Positions 6,806-14,824 of a stretch of 32,277 bases of DNA are shown in pieces. The notes beneath the pieces are model-generated. The model saw nothing but the letters and a program-made list of their open reading frames with translations, was not told the origin of the DNA and did not search any database. The stretch spans positions 1 to 32,277 of the forward strand of contig CAILMI010000039.1 of assembly GCA_903835255.1 (NCBI GenBank), read 5' to 3'. The first letter of the stretch is position 1; each line of letters begins with the position of its first letter. The position numbers and the translations under genes are program-made. Source of the stretch: an uncultured Verrucomicrobia subdivision 3 bacterium. GTDB lineage: Bacteria > Verrucomicrobiota > Verrucomicrobiia > Limisphaerales > UBA11358.

Positions 6806-7827
6806 AGCGGGGAGCCATGTATCGCGCCGGGGCCGCCGCGGCCGCCCTCTTTTTTTTCGTGATGCGCCTGTGTGCTCAGGCCCCGTTCCAGTTTCCCACC
6901 GCCAATCATTCGCTTTACCAGGTCGGGGATGAACTGAAGTTTTTCGCCCCCACCGCTCCGGACAAGCCGTGGACCAGCGGAAGCTTCGGCTGCGAGCGGA
7001 ACGGAGGATGGCGGATGCACGAGGGGCTGGACATCCTCCACCGGCAGACGGACCGGCGCGGGGATCCGACCGATCCGGTGCTGGCCACCGCGGACGGGAC
7101 CGTGGTCTATTTCAGCCGGAAGCCCTCGCTCTCCAACTACGGCAACTACATCATTCTCCGTCATAACATTGAGGGCCTGGAAATTTATTCGCTCTATGCG
7201 CACCTGAGCGAGGTCCGGGCGGATTTGAAAATCGGCGCGCCGGTGAAGGCCGGCGAGGGGATTGGCACGATGGGGCGCACGTCCAACGCCGAAGGCATTG
7301 CCCGGGAACGCGCGCACCTCCATTTCGAGCTCAACGTCCTCGCAAATGAGAATTTTGCAGCCTGGTTCAAGAAGAAAAATCCCGGCGAGCGCAACGACCA
7401 CGAGGGCTGGAACGGCCAAAACTTCTTCGGCCTGGATCCGCGGGAGATCCTGATTCGCGAACGCAATCCGGTCAAAAAATTTAGCCTGCTGGAATTCGTG
7501 CGCGGCCAGACGGAGCTTTACCGGGTGCAGGTGCGGGCGGTGAACTTTCCCTATCTGAAACGCTACCGGGGGCTGATCCTGAAAAACCCCGTGGCGGAAA
7601 AGCAGGGGGTGGCCGGATATGAGCTGGTGTTGAATTACAACGGCGTTCCCTTTGCCCTGCTGCCGCGCGCCGCCTCGGAAATGAAGGGCGCTGCCAAAGT
7701 CCAGCTGCTCTCGGTCAATGAAAAAGAATATCGCGCCAACCCCTGCCGCAAACTGGTCGCCCAGCGCGGGTCCCGCTGGCAGCTGACCGAGGCCGGCCTG
7801 CGCGAACTGGATCTGCTGACCTACTGA
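6802..7827 (+). CDS. Secreted M23-family metallopeptidase (peptidoglycan endopeptidase-like)
   Basis: 341 aa. A signal peptide is visible (hydrophobic run about residues 10-24, probable cut after LCAQA). The peptidase M23/LytM domain lies at about 70-180, with zinc ligands H73 and D77 in HEGLD, a supporting histidine at H134 (YAHL), and H172/H174 in the HLHFEL motif. Such enzymes cut peptide cross-links in peptidoglycan, and all metal and catalytic residues of an active enzyme seem present. The C-terminal 150 residues have no clear domain. The start codon overlaps the stop of the preceding lipoprotein gene by ATGA, so the two probably act in the same envelope process. Confidence 0.88.
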   Translation: MKRGAMYRAGAAAAALFFFVMRLCAQAPFQFPTANHSLYQVGDELKFFAPTAPDKPWTSGSFGCERNGGWRMHEGLDILHRQTDRRGDPTDPVLATADGTVVYFSRKPSLSNYGNYIILRHNIEGLEIYSLYAHLSEVRADLKIGAPVKAGEGIGTMGRTSNAEGIARERAHLHFELNVLANENFAAWFKKKNPGERNDHEGWNGQNFFGLDPREILIRERNPVKKFSLLEFVRGQTELYRVQVRAVNFPYLKRYRGLILKNPVAEKQGVAGYELVLNYNGVPFALLPRAASEMKGAAKVQLLSVNEKEYRANPCRKLVAQRGSRWQLTEAGLRELDLLTY

Positions 7828-7835
7828 TTTGACGT

Positions 7836-7863
7836 TTGACAAAACTCGGTTTCCGACTTTAGT
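7836..7863 (+). promoter_or_regulatory. Candidate sigma70-type promoter upstream of repeat copy B
   Basis: A perfect -35 TTGACA (7836-7841), a 16-bp spacer, and a -10-like TTTAGT (7858-7863). It lies just after the M23 peptidase gene and about 45 bp upstream of the repeat. If used, the transcript would carry the whole repeat in its 5' part before the prepilin-like gene. Confidence 0.35.
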
Positions 7864-7904
7864 TCAGACCGTCTCTCGCAAACGATTTCATGAACATGAC
7901 CGGC

Positions 7905-8098
7905 CTAAACCCGAACTCCGGAAGAGGAGTTTTCGCCCGCGTGGCAGGGTTAGCGCGCTGCGCCGTCCTCGCCCGCGGTCAGCGCGCGTCAGGAAGGGTG
8001 ACGGAAGGGACGTCCGCAAAAGTTCCTTCCGCGCCGGATACGGCGCGGGGTCATCGCTGCGCGATGCCCCTGCCCGCTTCGGCGTTCGGCTTAAAACG
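7905..8098. repeat. Multi-hairpin interspersed repeat, copy B (MITE-like)
   Basis: Second copy of the repeat at 11-210. The ends pair: CCGAACTCCGGAAG (7911-7924) against CTTCGGCGTTCGG (8077-8089), with one mismatch and one bulge. Internal hairpins are GCGCGCTG (7953-7960) with CAGCGCGC (7980-7987), CGGAAGG (8002-8008) with CCTTCCG (8025-8031), GCGCCG/CGGCGC with loop GATA (8031-8046), and GGGG-T-CATCGC with GCGATGCCCC (8047-8070). Several stems differ in sequence from copy A yet still pair, so structure seems to matter. It sits immediately before the start codon of the prepilin-like gene, and it is open in that gene's frame back to an ATG at 7890. Confidence 0.7.
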
Positions 8099-8111
8099 TA
8101 GCTCTCCCGAA

Positions 8112-8891
8112 ATGGCGGGCCGCCGTCATACCGGCTTCACGCTGATCGAGCTGCTCGTCGTGATTGCCATCATCGCCATTCTCGCCGCCCTGCTGCTCCC
8201 GGCGCTGAATCGGGCCAAGCAGCGAGCTTATATGACTGCCTGCCTGAACAACCTCAAACAGCTGCAGCTTTGCTGGCTGATGTATGCCCAGGACAACGAG
8301 GAGGTGATCCCCCCCAACAACTATGTGTATCAAGTCACTCTGGGCAGCACCAATAACCCCACCCTGGGCGAGGATGAAATGACCTGGTGCCGGGGATTGG
8401 CACCCCTGGAAACGAATGAAATCAGCGAGGCCACCTCGCTGCTCTTCCCCTACAATCGCAGCGCGGGGATCTACCATTGCCCGTCGGACCGCTCGACCGT
8501 GGCGGGGGCTCCGCAGATGCTCCGCAAGCGCAGCTACAACATGAGCAACAGCGCCAACTGCGCCACGGACAGCCACTTCAGGAAAACCTCGGAGATCCGG
8601 GTTCCCACCGGCCTTTTCATCTTCATCGACACGAACGAAAACGACATTTGGGATTCCACATTCGGGGTCATCCCCGCCGACTACCGCTACTGGTCGGACT
8701 TCTGGCTGGACATCCCGGCCGATCGCCATCTGAGGGGAGGCAACTTCACCTTCGCGGATGGCCATGTGGAACACTGGAAATGGCGGGCGCCCAAGGGCGA
8801 TCTGTCGCTCGGACAGCCCGCCTACAGCGCGGAGGATTTACAGGACTTGCGCCGCTTGCAGCAGTGCATCAAGGGCGCAGGGGGCAATTGA
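8112..8891 (+). CDS. Prepilin-like protein with N-terminal methylation motif and H-X9-DG domain (DUF1559-type)
   Basis: 259 aa from the ATG at 8112. Seven residues later comes the type IV prepilin signal [18 protein letters not shown], so a prepilin peptidase would cut after the glycine, and the hydrophobic helix continues to [11 protein letters not shown]. Near the C-terminus the H-X9-DG motif is complete (the histidine of RHLRG, nine residues, then DG in FADGH). Proteins of this kind are abundant in Planctomycetes and Verrucomicrobia and resemble type II secretion pseudopilins; their role is poorly known. ATGs at 7890 and 7896 are in frame and would add about 74 residues encoded by repeat copy B. 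I prefer 8112 because prepilin leaders are usually short. Confidence 0.85.
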   Translation: MAGRRHTGFTLIELLVVIAIIAILAALLLPALNRAKQRAYMTACLNNLKQLQLCWLMYAQDNEEVIPPNNYVYQVTLGSTNNPTLGEDEMTWCRGLAPLETNEISEATSLLFPYNRSAGIYHCPSDRSTVAGAPQMLRKRSYNMSNSANCATDSHFRKTSEIRVPTGLFIFIDTNENDIWDSTFGVIPADYRYWSDFWLDIPADRHLRGGNFTFADGHVEHWKWRAPKGDLSLGQPAYSAEDLQDLRRLQQCIKGAGGN

Positions 8892-9035
8892 AATTCAGCC
8901 CGGCGCCACGCTGCTGCGCCCGGCGAGAAATCAAGTCGGCCCGCCCACCCCTGCCGCTCATGCGGAGCCCGCCTCGGTGATCGGACTGGAAATATCGCGG
9001 CTTGGTTTTGGAGGGAAAGGCCTTTAAACTGGCGC

Positions 9036-10196
9036 GTGCCGATCGACATCAAATCCCAGTCCCGCGAGGAACTCCAAGCCCGGTTTCAATCCTGGGAACA
9101 GCCCGTTTACCGGGTCACGCAACTGCTGGAATGGCTTTACGTGCGCCGCGCCACGAGTTGGGACGCGATGACGAATCTGCCAAAAACGCTGCGCGCGCAG
9201 CTGGCGGAGGCTTTTTCACTCCAGTCGCTCGAGCTGGTCCGCAAACAGGGTTCGCGGGACATCACACAAAAATTTCTCTGGAAATTGGCCGATGGCGCGT
9301 TGATCGAAAGCGTGCTGATCCCCGCCAATCCGGCCCTGTACGGGGAAGCCAGCGACCGCCACACGCTCTGCGTCTCCACCCAGGTGGGCTGCGCCTACGG
9401 CTGCAAATTCTGCGCCAGCGGGCTGGACGGATGGAAGCGCAACCTCACCCCCCACGAAATCGTGGAGCAAGTCCTCGCCACCGAACGCTGGAATGAGACC
9501 GAGACCAAAGCGGCACGCCCTTCCGCGGGAGGCGCCCCTGCTGCCGCGCCCGAGACCGAGGCTGCTGAATCCCGGCTGATCAACAATCTGGTCATCATGG
9601 GCATGGGCGAACCGCTTTCGAATTACGACAACCTGCTCCCGGCGCTGCGCCTCCTCAATGCCCCGTGGGGAGGCGGCATCGGCGCGCGGAAGATCACCAT
9701 CTCCACCAGCGGCCTCGTGCCGCAGATCCGCCGGCTCGCGGATGAGCCGGAGCAATTCCGCCTGGCCATCTCCTTGCACGGCGCAACGGATGAGGTCCGC
9801 CAGCGCATCATGCCCGTTAACCGTAAATACCCGCTCAAGGAGCTCACCGCGGCGCTCGAATATTATCAGGAAAAAAAGGACCGGATGATCACGTTTGAAT
9901 ACATTCTGATCGCCGGCGTGAACGATGCCTTGGAGCAGACCCAGCCTCTGGGCGCGCTGGCGCGACATCTGCGCGCCAAGGTGAATCTGATCCCCTATAA
10001 CAAGGTCGAGGGGCTGACCTGGCAGCGTCCCAGCGAGGAGGTTTGCGAGGGGTTTCTCGCCGCACTCGAGAAACAGCGGATCCCCGCCACCCTCCGCCGC
10101 GAAAAGGGCGGAGACATTGACGCCGCCTGCGGACAATTGCGACTGAAGACGGAGCGGGAACTGGCCCCGCCGCTGGGCACCATGGCGCCCGCCTGA
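9036..10196 (+). CDS. rlmN: 23S rRNA (adenine2503-C2)-methyltransferase / tRNA A37 methyltransferase
   Basis: 386-aa radical SAM enzyme that methylates C2 of A2503 in 23S rRNA and of A37 in some tRNAs. The start is a GTG. The radical SAM cluster motif is CAYGCKFC (C119, C123, C126). The two further cysteines of the RlmN mechanism are present: C112 in LCVST and C365 in AACGQL. Also typical are the NLVIMGMGEPLSNYDN block and ISLHGATDEVRQRIMPVN. An Ala/Pro/Glu-rich insert at about residues 160-182, inside the barrel domain, is extra compared with the family and is probably a surface loop. A purine run (GGAGGGAAAGG at 9010-9020) lies upstream but 15 bp or more from the GTG, farther than a normal Shine-Dalgarno sequence. 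Confidence 0.95.
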   Translation: MPIDIKSQSREELQARFQSWEQPVYRVTQLLEWLYVRRATSWDAMTNLPKTLRAQLAEAFSLQSLELVRKQGSRDITQKFLWKLADGALIESVLIPANPALYGEASDRHTLCVSTQVGCAYGCKFCASGLDGWKRNLTPHEIVEQVLATERWNETETKAARPSAGGAPAAAPETEAAESRLINNLVIMGMGEPLSNYDNLLPALRLLNAPWGGGIGARKITISTSGLVPQIRRLADEPEQFRLAISLHGATDEVRQRIMPVNRKYPLKELTAALEYYQEKKDRMITFEYILIAGVNDALEQTQPLGALARHLRAKVNLIPYNKVEGLTWQRPSEEVCEGFLAALEKQRIPATLRREKGGDIDAACGQLRLKTERELAPPLGTMAPA

Positions 10197-10242
10197 GAAA
10201 TGGATGCTGAGCCGTCACGGGAATAACTGGATCAGACGGTGT

Positions 10243-10270
10243 TTTACATTTTCAATTATTCACTTTTAAT
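10243..10270 (+). promoter_or_regulatory. Candidate promoter giving a leaderless hisH mRNA
   Basis: TTTACA (10243-10248) and TTTAAT (10265-10270) with a 16-bp spacer form a good sigma70-like pair in a notably A/T-rich stretch. Six bases downstream is the GTG start of hisH at 10277, so the expected transcription start falls on the start codon itself. Confidence 0.45.
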
Positions 10271-10276
10271 ATCCCT

Positions 10277-10897
10277 GTGATCGCCCTACTCGACTACGGC
10301 TCCGGCAACCTGCGCAGCGTCCATAAATCGCTGCTCCAGGTCGGCGCCGACGTGCGCCTGGTGAGCCATCCCGAAGAGATCGGCGACGCGGCGGCGCTGG
10401 TTCTGCCCGGGGTGGGCGCGTTCGACGATTGCATCGGCGCGCTTCGCAAACGGGCGATGCTGGAGGCCGCGCGCGATTTCATCCGGACCGGCAAGCCGTT
10501 CCTCGGCATCTGCGTCGGCTATCAGGCCCTGTTCGAGCGGAGCGATGAATTCAACTCCTGCGCCGCCGGACTGGGTGTTTTCAAGGGCAGCGTCGTCCGT
10601 TTCACCGAACGGCCTGGGCTGAAAATCCCCCAGATCGGCTGGAACCAGCTCGAGATCGTCCGCCCCGATTGCCCGCTCTATCGCGGCATCCCCAACGGCA
10701 GCCACGTCTACTTCGTCCACAGCTTTTATCCCCAGCCGGCGGAGGAAGGCATCGTCGCCACCCGCACGGATTACGGCGACACCTTTGCCTCGTCCGTCTG
10801 GCGCGACAATGTGTTCGCCACGCAGTTTCACCCGGAAAAAAGCCAGAAGATCGGACTGCAACTGCTGAAGAACTTTGTCGATCTTTCAAAAAAGTGA
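10277..10897 (+). CDS. hisH: Imidazole glycerol phosphate synthase, glutaminase subunit HisH
   Basis: 206-aa class I glutamine amidotransferase subunit. It releases ammonia from glutamine and passes it to HisF in histidine synthesis. The start is a GTG with the family opening MIALLDYGSGNLRSV. The oxyanion region PGVGAF is at about 44-49, the nucleophile C79 lies in GICVGYQ, and the other triad members H185 and E187 lie in FHPEKS. The usual nucleophile block GICLGMQ is varied at two positions. No other his gene is in the window, so it is unlinked from hisF here. The probable promoter sits so close that translation may be leaderless. Confidence 0.95.
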   Translation: MIALLDYGSGNLRSVHKSLLQVGADVRLVSHPEEIGDAAALVLPGVGAFDDCIGALRKRAMLEAARDFIRTGKPFLGICVGYQALFERSDEFNSCAAGLGVFKGSVVRFTERPGLKIPQIGWNQLEIVRPDCPLYRGIPNGSHVYFVHSFYPQPAEEGIVATRTDYGDTFASSVWRDNVFATQFHPEKSQKIGLQLLKNFVDLSKK

Positions 10898-10971
10898 CGC
10901 CTTGTGCGGCGACCCTCTTTTTGTCATTCTTTCCCCTAGTTAGTTAACAATTCAATCATCACATCATCATT

Positions 10972-11580
10972 ATGGCTCACGAACTCCCCCCCCTGCCCTA
11001 CGACAAGGCTGCCCTGGAACCGCACTTCGATGCGTTGACCATGGAGATCCACCACGACCGCCACCACAAGGCGTATGTGGACAACCTGAACAAGGCTATT
11101 GCCGGCAACGCCGCGCTGGAAGCCAAGTCGCTCGAACAGATCCTCCGCGACTTGAGCGCCGTTCCTGATGCCATCCGCGGCCCTGTCCGCAACAACGGGG
11201 GCGGTCACTGGAACCATTCATTCTTCTGGAAAATTCTCAGCCCCGCCGCCGGCGGCGCGCCCACCGGAAAGCTCGCTGCGGACATTCAGGCCGCGTTCGG
11301 CAGCTTTGAGGATTTCAAGGCGAAGTTCGAGGCGGCGGGCCTCGGCCGTTTCGGCAGCGGCTGGGTCTGGCTCGTTTCCAACGGCGGCAAGCTGGAGATC
11401 GTCTCCACCCCCAACCAGGACAACCCCCTCATGGGCAAGGCCGTGGCCGGATGCGAAGGCACGCCGCTCATCGGCTGCGATGTGTGGGAACACGCCTACT
11501 ACCTCAAGTACCAGAACAAGCGCGCCGATTTCCTCAAGGCCTTCTGGAATGTTCTGAACTGGAACGCCGTCCAATATTGA
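10972..11580 (+). CDS. sodA: Superoxide dismutase, Mn-type of the Fe/Mn family
   Basis: 202-aa cytoplasmic enzyme (no signal peptide) that converts superoxide to oxygen and hydrogen peroxide. Metal ligands are H27 (EIHHDRHH), H82 ([10 protein letters not shown]), D170 and H174 (DVWEHAYY). The NNGGGH context and the glutamine of TPNQDNPL (Q149) follow the pattern of manganese enzymes rather than iron enzymes, which keep their active-site Gln in the NH2-terminal half. Cambialistic activity cannot be excluded. The ATG has no Shine-Dalgarno sequence; the leader reads as repeats of ATCA. A strong terminator follows the gene. Confidence 0.95.
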   Translation: MAHELPPLPYDKAALEPHFDALTMEIHHDRHHKAYVDNLNKAIAGNAALEAKSLEQILRDLSAVPDAIRGPVRNNGGGHWNHSFFWKILSPAAGGAPTGKLAADIQAAFGSFEDFKAKFEAAGLGRFGSGWVWLVSNGGKLEIVSTPNQDNPLMGKAVAGCEGTPLIGCDVWEHAYYLKYQNKRADFLKAFWNVLNWNAVQY

Positions 11581-11610
11581 ACCGCACGGCAAAACGCCGC
11601 ACCCTCCTTA

Positions 11611-11650
11611 AAACAAAAACGCGCCGACTCAATCGGCGCGTTTTTTGTTT
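11611..11650. terminator. Bidirectional intrinsic terminator between sodA and panD
   Basis: A perfect 8-bp stem, CGCGCCGA (11620-11627) with TCGGCGCG (11633-11640), has a T-run on its right and an A-run on its left. It can end transcription of sodA from the left and of pabA-panD from the right. Confidence 0.92.
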
Positions 11651-11668
11651 TCTAAAATGAATCCCTTT

Positions 11669-12031
11669 TTAGATCCCGCGTTTATCCACGATCTTGTTTC
11701 CTTTGCCGAGGACGATGACCCGCGGCTTCCATTTTTTTGCCTTACGGGCGCTCACGGCGGCGAAGCCCATGATGGTCAGGGTATCGCCCTTTTTGCCGAG
11801 GTGGGCCACCGCGCCGTTCATGACGATCTCGCCGGAACCGCGCTTGCCTTGGATGACATAGGTTTCCCAGCGGTTGCCGTTGGCCATGTTGCCGCACAGG
11901 ATTCTCTCATATTCCTGCAGGCCACATTTCTCCATCAGATCAGCAGCGATGGTCAGGCTGCCTTCGTAATTCACATCCCCGCCGGTGACGGTGGCGCGAT
12001 GGATTTTGGATTTGAGCAAAAAAACTTCCAC
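11669..12031 (-). CDS. panD: Aspartate 1-decarboxylase (pyruvoyl enzyme proenzyme)
   Basis: 120 aa. It decarboxylates aspartate to beta-alanine for pantothenate and coenzyme A. The proenzyme self-cleaves between G24 and S25 in YEGSLTI to form the pyruvoyl group. KIHRATVT near the start and the NGAVAHLGKKGD segment match the family, and the length is normal. The start is a GTG. It begins 7 bp after the stop codon of the pabA/trpG-type gene, so both are probably on one transcript ending at the shared terminator. No panB or panC is in the window. Confidence 0.95.
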   Translation of the reverse strand: MEVFLLKSKIHRATVTGGDVNYEGSLTIAADLMEKCGLQEYERILCGNMANGNRWETYVIQGKRGSGEIVMNGAVAHLGKKGDTLTIMGFAAVSARKAKKWKPRVIVLGKGNKIVDKRGI

Positions 12032-12038
12032 AGGTGGG

Positions 12039-12608
12039 TTATTTGAGTTTTAAAAAGTTCTGCAAAATGGTCCGGCCGTTCTCGGTGAGGATGCTTTCGG
12101 GATGGAATTGCACCCCCCAGATGGGCAGCGTCTTGTGCCTCACGCCCATGATCTCCCCCTCCTCGGTCTCGGCGGTGATCTCCAGGCAGTCCGGAAGGGT
12201 CTCGCGCCGGATCACGAGCGAGTGATACCGCGTGGCGAGAAATGGATTGGGCATGCCGGCAAACAAATCCCTGCCGTTGTGCTGAATGGGCGAGGTCTTG
12301 CCGTGCATCATGCGGTGGTTCACCACCACCTCGCCGCCGAACGTGTGGCCGATGCACTGGTGCCCGAGGCACACGCCAAAAATGGGGATGCCCTCGGCAG
12401 AGAAAGTGCGGATGACGTCGTTGGATAGCCCGGCCTCGCGCGGCGAACACGGTCCGGGCGAGACGAGGATGCGCTCCGGCTGGAGCGAGCGAATCTGGTC
12501 GAGGGTGATTTCGTCGTTGCGCCGCACCTGCAAATCCGCCCCCAGCTCGCCTAGATATTGCACCAGGTTGTAGGTGAACGAATCGTAATTGTCCAGGACC
12601 AGAATCAT
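12039..12608 (-). CDS. pabA: Glutamine amidotransferase of anthranilate/aminodeoxychorismate synthase (PabA/TrpG)
   Basis: 189 aa. It supplies ammonia from glutamine to the chorismate-using partner subunit, for tryptophan (TrpE) or p-aminobenzoate (PabB). It opens with the typical [19 protein letters not shown], and the SPGPCSP block is at about 50-56. The nucleophile C80 lies in GVCLGHQ, and H169/E171 lie in QFHPES. Length and motifs do not separate PabA from TrpG, and many bacteria use one protein for both. Neither trpE nor pabB is in the window. The next gene, 7 bp downstream, is panD, which makes a cofactor-synthesis role (PabA) attractive but unproven. Confidence 0.85.
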   Translation of the reverse strand: MILVLDNYDSFTYNLVQYLGELGADLQVRRNDEITLDQIRSLQPERILVSPGPCSPREAGLSNDVIRTFSAEGIPIFGVCLGHQCIGHTFGGEVVVNHRMMHGKTSPIQHNGRDLFAGMPNPFLATRYHSLVIRRETLPDCLEITAETEEGEIMGVRHKTLPIWGVQFHPESILTENGRTILQNFLKLK

Positions 12609-12845
12609 GTCGCGGCGGGAAAACTACACGATGCCGTTGAAAATAAAAGAGGAAACCATTCAGGCCAGCATTCACACTCACAGGTTTCCAATGAGTACCC
12701 CGTCCAGAAATAAACTTCTAAAACAAACTCACTGCGGTCTGCTTCTGCCACCTCTTCAGAAATTCGCATTGCATCCGGTCCCAAGCCCGATACCAGCGAT
12801 CCGCCTGAGCCGGATCTTCCAAGAGGAAGGAGATGGGATGGCGCG

Positions 12846-13832
12846 CTATCGGGCCTTCACATCCCAAGCATCGCGCAGACCGTCCCCAAGAAAGTTCAGG
12901 GCGAGCAGCGTCGTCACCAGCACGCCGCCTGGAAAAAGGATCAGCCACCAATAGACGCGGAGCGGGTTGATCTGCCCGACCCCCTCGGCAATCAGGGTCC
13001 CCCAGCTGGCCATGGGCGGCTCAACGCCCAGTCCGAGAAAGCTTAAAAAGGATTCATAAAGAATGATCGCCGGCATGGTGAGGGCAAGGTAGGTGATGAC
13101 GACTCCAAAGATGTTCGGGAGAATATGACGCGTCAGAATCCGCCAGGGGCGCGCGCCCAGAACCCGGCTGGCTTCGACGAAGGCGCGGGTCCGGAGCGAC
13201 AATACTTGTCCGCGAACGATTCGGGCCATGGTGAGCCAGGAGATTGCCCCGAGGCCCACAAACAGCAGCAGCACCCGGATCTGCTTGGCGAGCGCCGGGG
13301 AATGAGCCACCAGCGGTGCATGCTTCATCAGCTCCCCGAGGGTGGTGATGAGGACGATGACGAAAATCACCGAGGGCAGCGAATAGAGCACATCGACGGT
13401 TCGCATTAAAAATCCGTCCAGACGCCCCCCCGCATATCCGGCGACAGCCCCCCACAGGACCCCGATCACCAGGCTCACCAGCGTTCCGACCAGGCCCACT
13501 AGCAGCGAAATCTGCGCACCAAAGAGCACGCGGGAAAAAACGTCACGTCCGTGCACGTCGGTGCCGAACCAGTGGAGAGAGCCCGGCGGCAAAAACTGGC
13601 CGTCGGACAACCAGTTTGGATCATGGGTCTGCGCGAAGCCCCCTCCGGCGACTTTCAATGCCAGAGGCCAGGCGAGGATGGCCAGCAAAAGCGCCGCCAG
13701 ATACCAGGCACTTGCCAGCGCCGGCCGGTTCCGCTTGAACCGGAGCCAGGCCGCGGAGGAAACGGCCGCAGGCGATTGCGGGACGGGCGGATCCCCTGCC
13801 CCTTGGGAAACGCTGTTGAGGAGGTCACTCAT
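12846..13832 (-). CDS. Oligopeptide/dipeptide-type ABC transporter permease (OppC/DppC-like)
   Basis: 328-aa inner-membrane protein with about six hydrophobic segments and a long first periplasmic loop. Family features are the N-terminal WLRFKRNRPAL block, HWFGTDVHGRDVFSR (typical of OppC/DppC), and the ATPase-contacting EAA region EASRVLGARPWRILTRHILPN. It overlaps the preceding permease gene by 8 bp (ATGAGTGA), so the two are coupled. No transporter ATPase (OppD/OppF) follows; 237 bp without a confident gene separate it from pabA. It must use an ATPase encoded elsewhere if functional. Confidence 0.92.
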   Translation of the reverse strand: MSDLLNSVSQGAGDPPVPQSPAAVSSAAWLRFKRNRPALASAWYLAALLLAILAWPLALKVAGGGFAQTHDPNWLSDGQFLPPGSLHWFGTDVHGRDVFSRVLFGAQISLLVGLVGTLVSLVIGVLWGAVAGYAGGRLDGFLMRTVDVLYSLPSVIFVIVLITTLGELMKHAPLVAHSPALAKQIRVLLLFVGLGAISWLTMARIVRGQVLSLRTRAFVEASRVLGARPWRILTRHILPNIFGVVITYLALTMPAIILYESFLSFLGLGVEPPMASWGTLIAEGVGQINPLRVYWWLILFPGGVLVTTLLALNFLGDGLRDAWDVKAR

Positions 13833-14739
13833 ATTTCACGCGCGGGTCCAGCCAGGTGTAGGCGGCGTCCACGAGCAGATTGAGCCCGACGAGGAGCACC
13901 GCGTAAAGCAGGGCCAGACCAACAACAACGGTGTAATCGCGGTTGAGCGAACTGTTCACTAGAAAGACACCGATGCCGGGGATCTGGAAAATGTTTTCAA
14001 TGATGAAGGAGCCGGTCAGCAGGTCAGCGAGCATCGGGCCCGAATAGGAAACGACCGGCAGCACCGCAAGCCGGAAAGCGTGCCGGAAGAGAAGGGTGTT
14101 TTCGCCGAGGCCCTTGGCGCGGGCGGCGGTCACGCATTCGGACTGCATGGCGCTAAGCATGCCTTCGCGGGTCAATCGAGCGACTTTTCCGGCAAAATAC
14201 AGGCCGAGGGCGACCACCGGCAGAACCATGTGCCACGGGGAATCCCAGAGAGCCACCGGCAGCCATTTTAATTTCACGGCAAAGACCAGCACCAGCAGCG
14301 GCGCGAGGACAAAGCCCGGCACGCACACGACCAGCATCGACAGAAAGCTTCCGACGTAATCCTCCCACCCCCCGCGCCGGGCGGCGGTGATGAAGCCCAC
14401 CGTTAAGCCGACTGCCAAGGCGAATCCAAACGCGAGCACGCCCAGCGTCATGGAAACGGGCAACCCCTGCGCGATGATGTCGTTGACGGTGTGATTGCGG
14501 TATTTTAGGGAGACCCCAAAGTCGCCGTGTGCCAGATCCCCCACATAGCGGGCGTACTGTTTCCAGATGGGTTCATCCAGATGGTATTTGGCCCTGAGAT
14601 TGGCTTCGATCTCCGGGGAGGCGGGCGCTCGATCGCGGTCGAACGGCCCGCCAGGCGCAAGACGCACCAGGACAAAGGCCAGCGCGCTGATGACGAGCAG
14701 CAGCGGAATCGAAAATGCGAGGCGTCGGAGAAAATACAT
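13825..14739 (-). CDS. Oligopeptide/dipeptide-type ABC transporter permease (OppB/DppB-like)
   Basis: 304-aa inner-membrane protein. It starts with a transmembrane helix (MYFLRRLAFSIPLLLVISAL), followed by LAPGGPFDRDR and YHLDEPIWKQYARYVGDLAHGDFG, which are characteristic of OppB/DppB. Several more hydrophobic segments and an EAA-type loop (VTAARAKGLGENTLLFRHAF) follow. It ends with DPRVKYE, usual for the family. It lies 85 bp after the solute-binding lipoprotein gene and overlaps the next permease gene. The substrate is probably a peptide, but related systems carry nickel or sugars, so this is not fixed by sequence. Confidence 0.92.
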   Translation of the reverse strand: MYFLRRLAFSIPLLLVISALAFVLVRLAPGGPFDRDRAPASPEIEANLRAKYHLDEPIWKQYARYVGDLAHGDFGVSLKYRNHTVNDIIAQGLPVSMTLGVLAFGFALAVGLTVGFITAARRGGWEDYVGSFLSMLVVCVPGFVLAPLLVLVFAVKLKWLPVALWDSPWHMVLPVVALGLYFAGKVARLTREGMLSAMQSECVTAARAKGLGENTLLFRHAFRLAVLPVVSYSGPMLADLLTGSFIIENIFQIPGIGVFLVNSSLNRDYTVVVGLALLYAVLLVGLNLLVDAAYTWLDPRVKYE

Positions 14740-14753
14740 CTCAGATCAGAGAG

Positions 14754-14816
14754 CCCTCACCCCTGGGGGAGGAAACTCGCGGTTTTGGCAGGAGGGGCCG
14801 ACAGCCCCGCTGGTTT
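14754..14816. repeat. Possible degenerate fragment of the multi-hairpin repeat
   Basis: The gap between the binding-protein gene and the first permease gene holds a GAGGA...TTTTGGCAGG...CGACAGCCCCGCTGG block. It resembles the left part of repeat copy A (GAGGAGTTTGTGCCAGG...GGACAGCCGCGCTGC at about 31-68). It also contains a GGGGC/GCCCC hairpin. The likeness is short and gapped and could be chance. Confidence 0.25.
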
Positions 14817-14824
14817 TTTTACGT

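Noticed and set aside
10896-10925. Possible terminator after hisH (CGCC/GGCG followed by CTCTTTTT)
   Set aside because: The stem is only 4 bp and the T-run is offset; too weak to call.
12718-12951. Minus-strand frame of 77 codons at the end of the oppC-like gene
   Set aside because: Its first third overlaps the permease gene in another frame. The tail looks faintly protein-like, so a gene remnant is possible, but there is no own start or family match.
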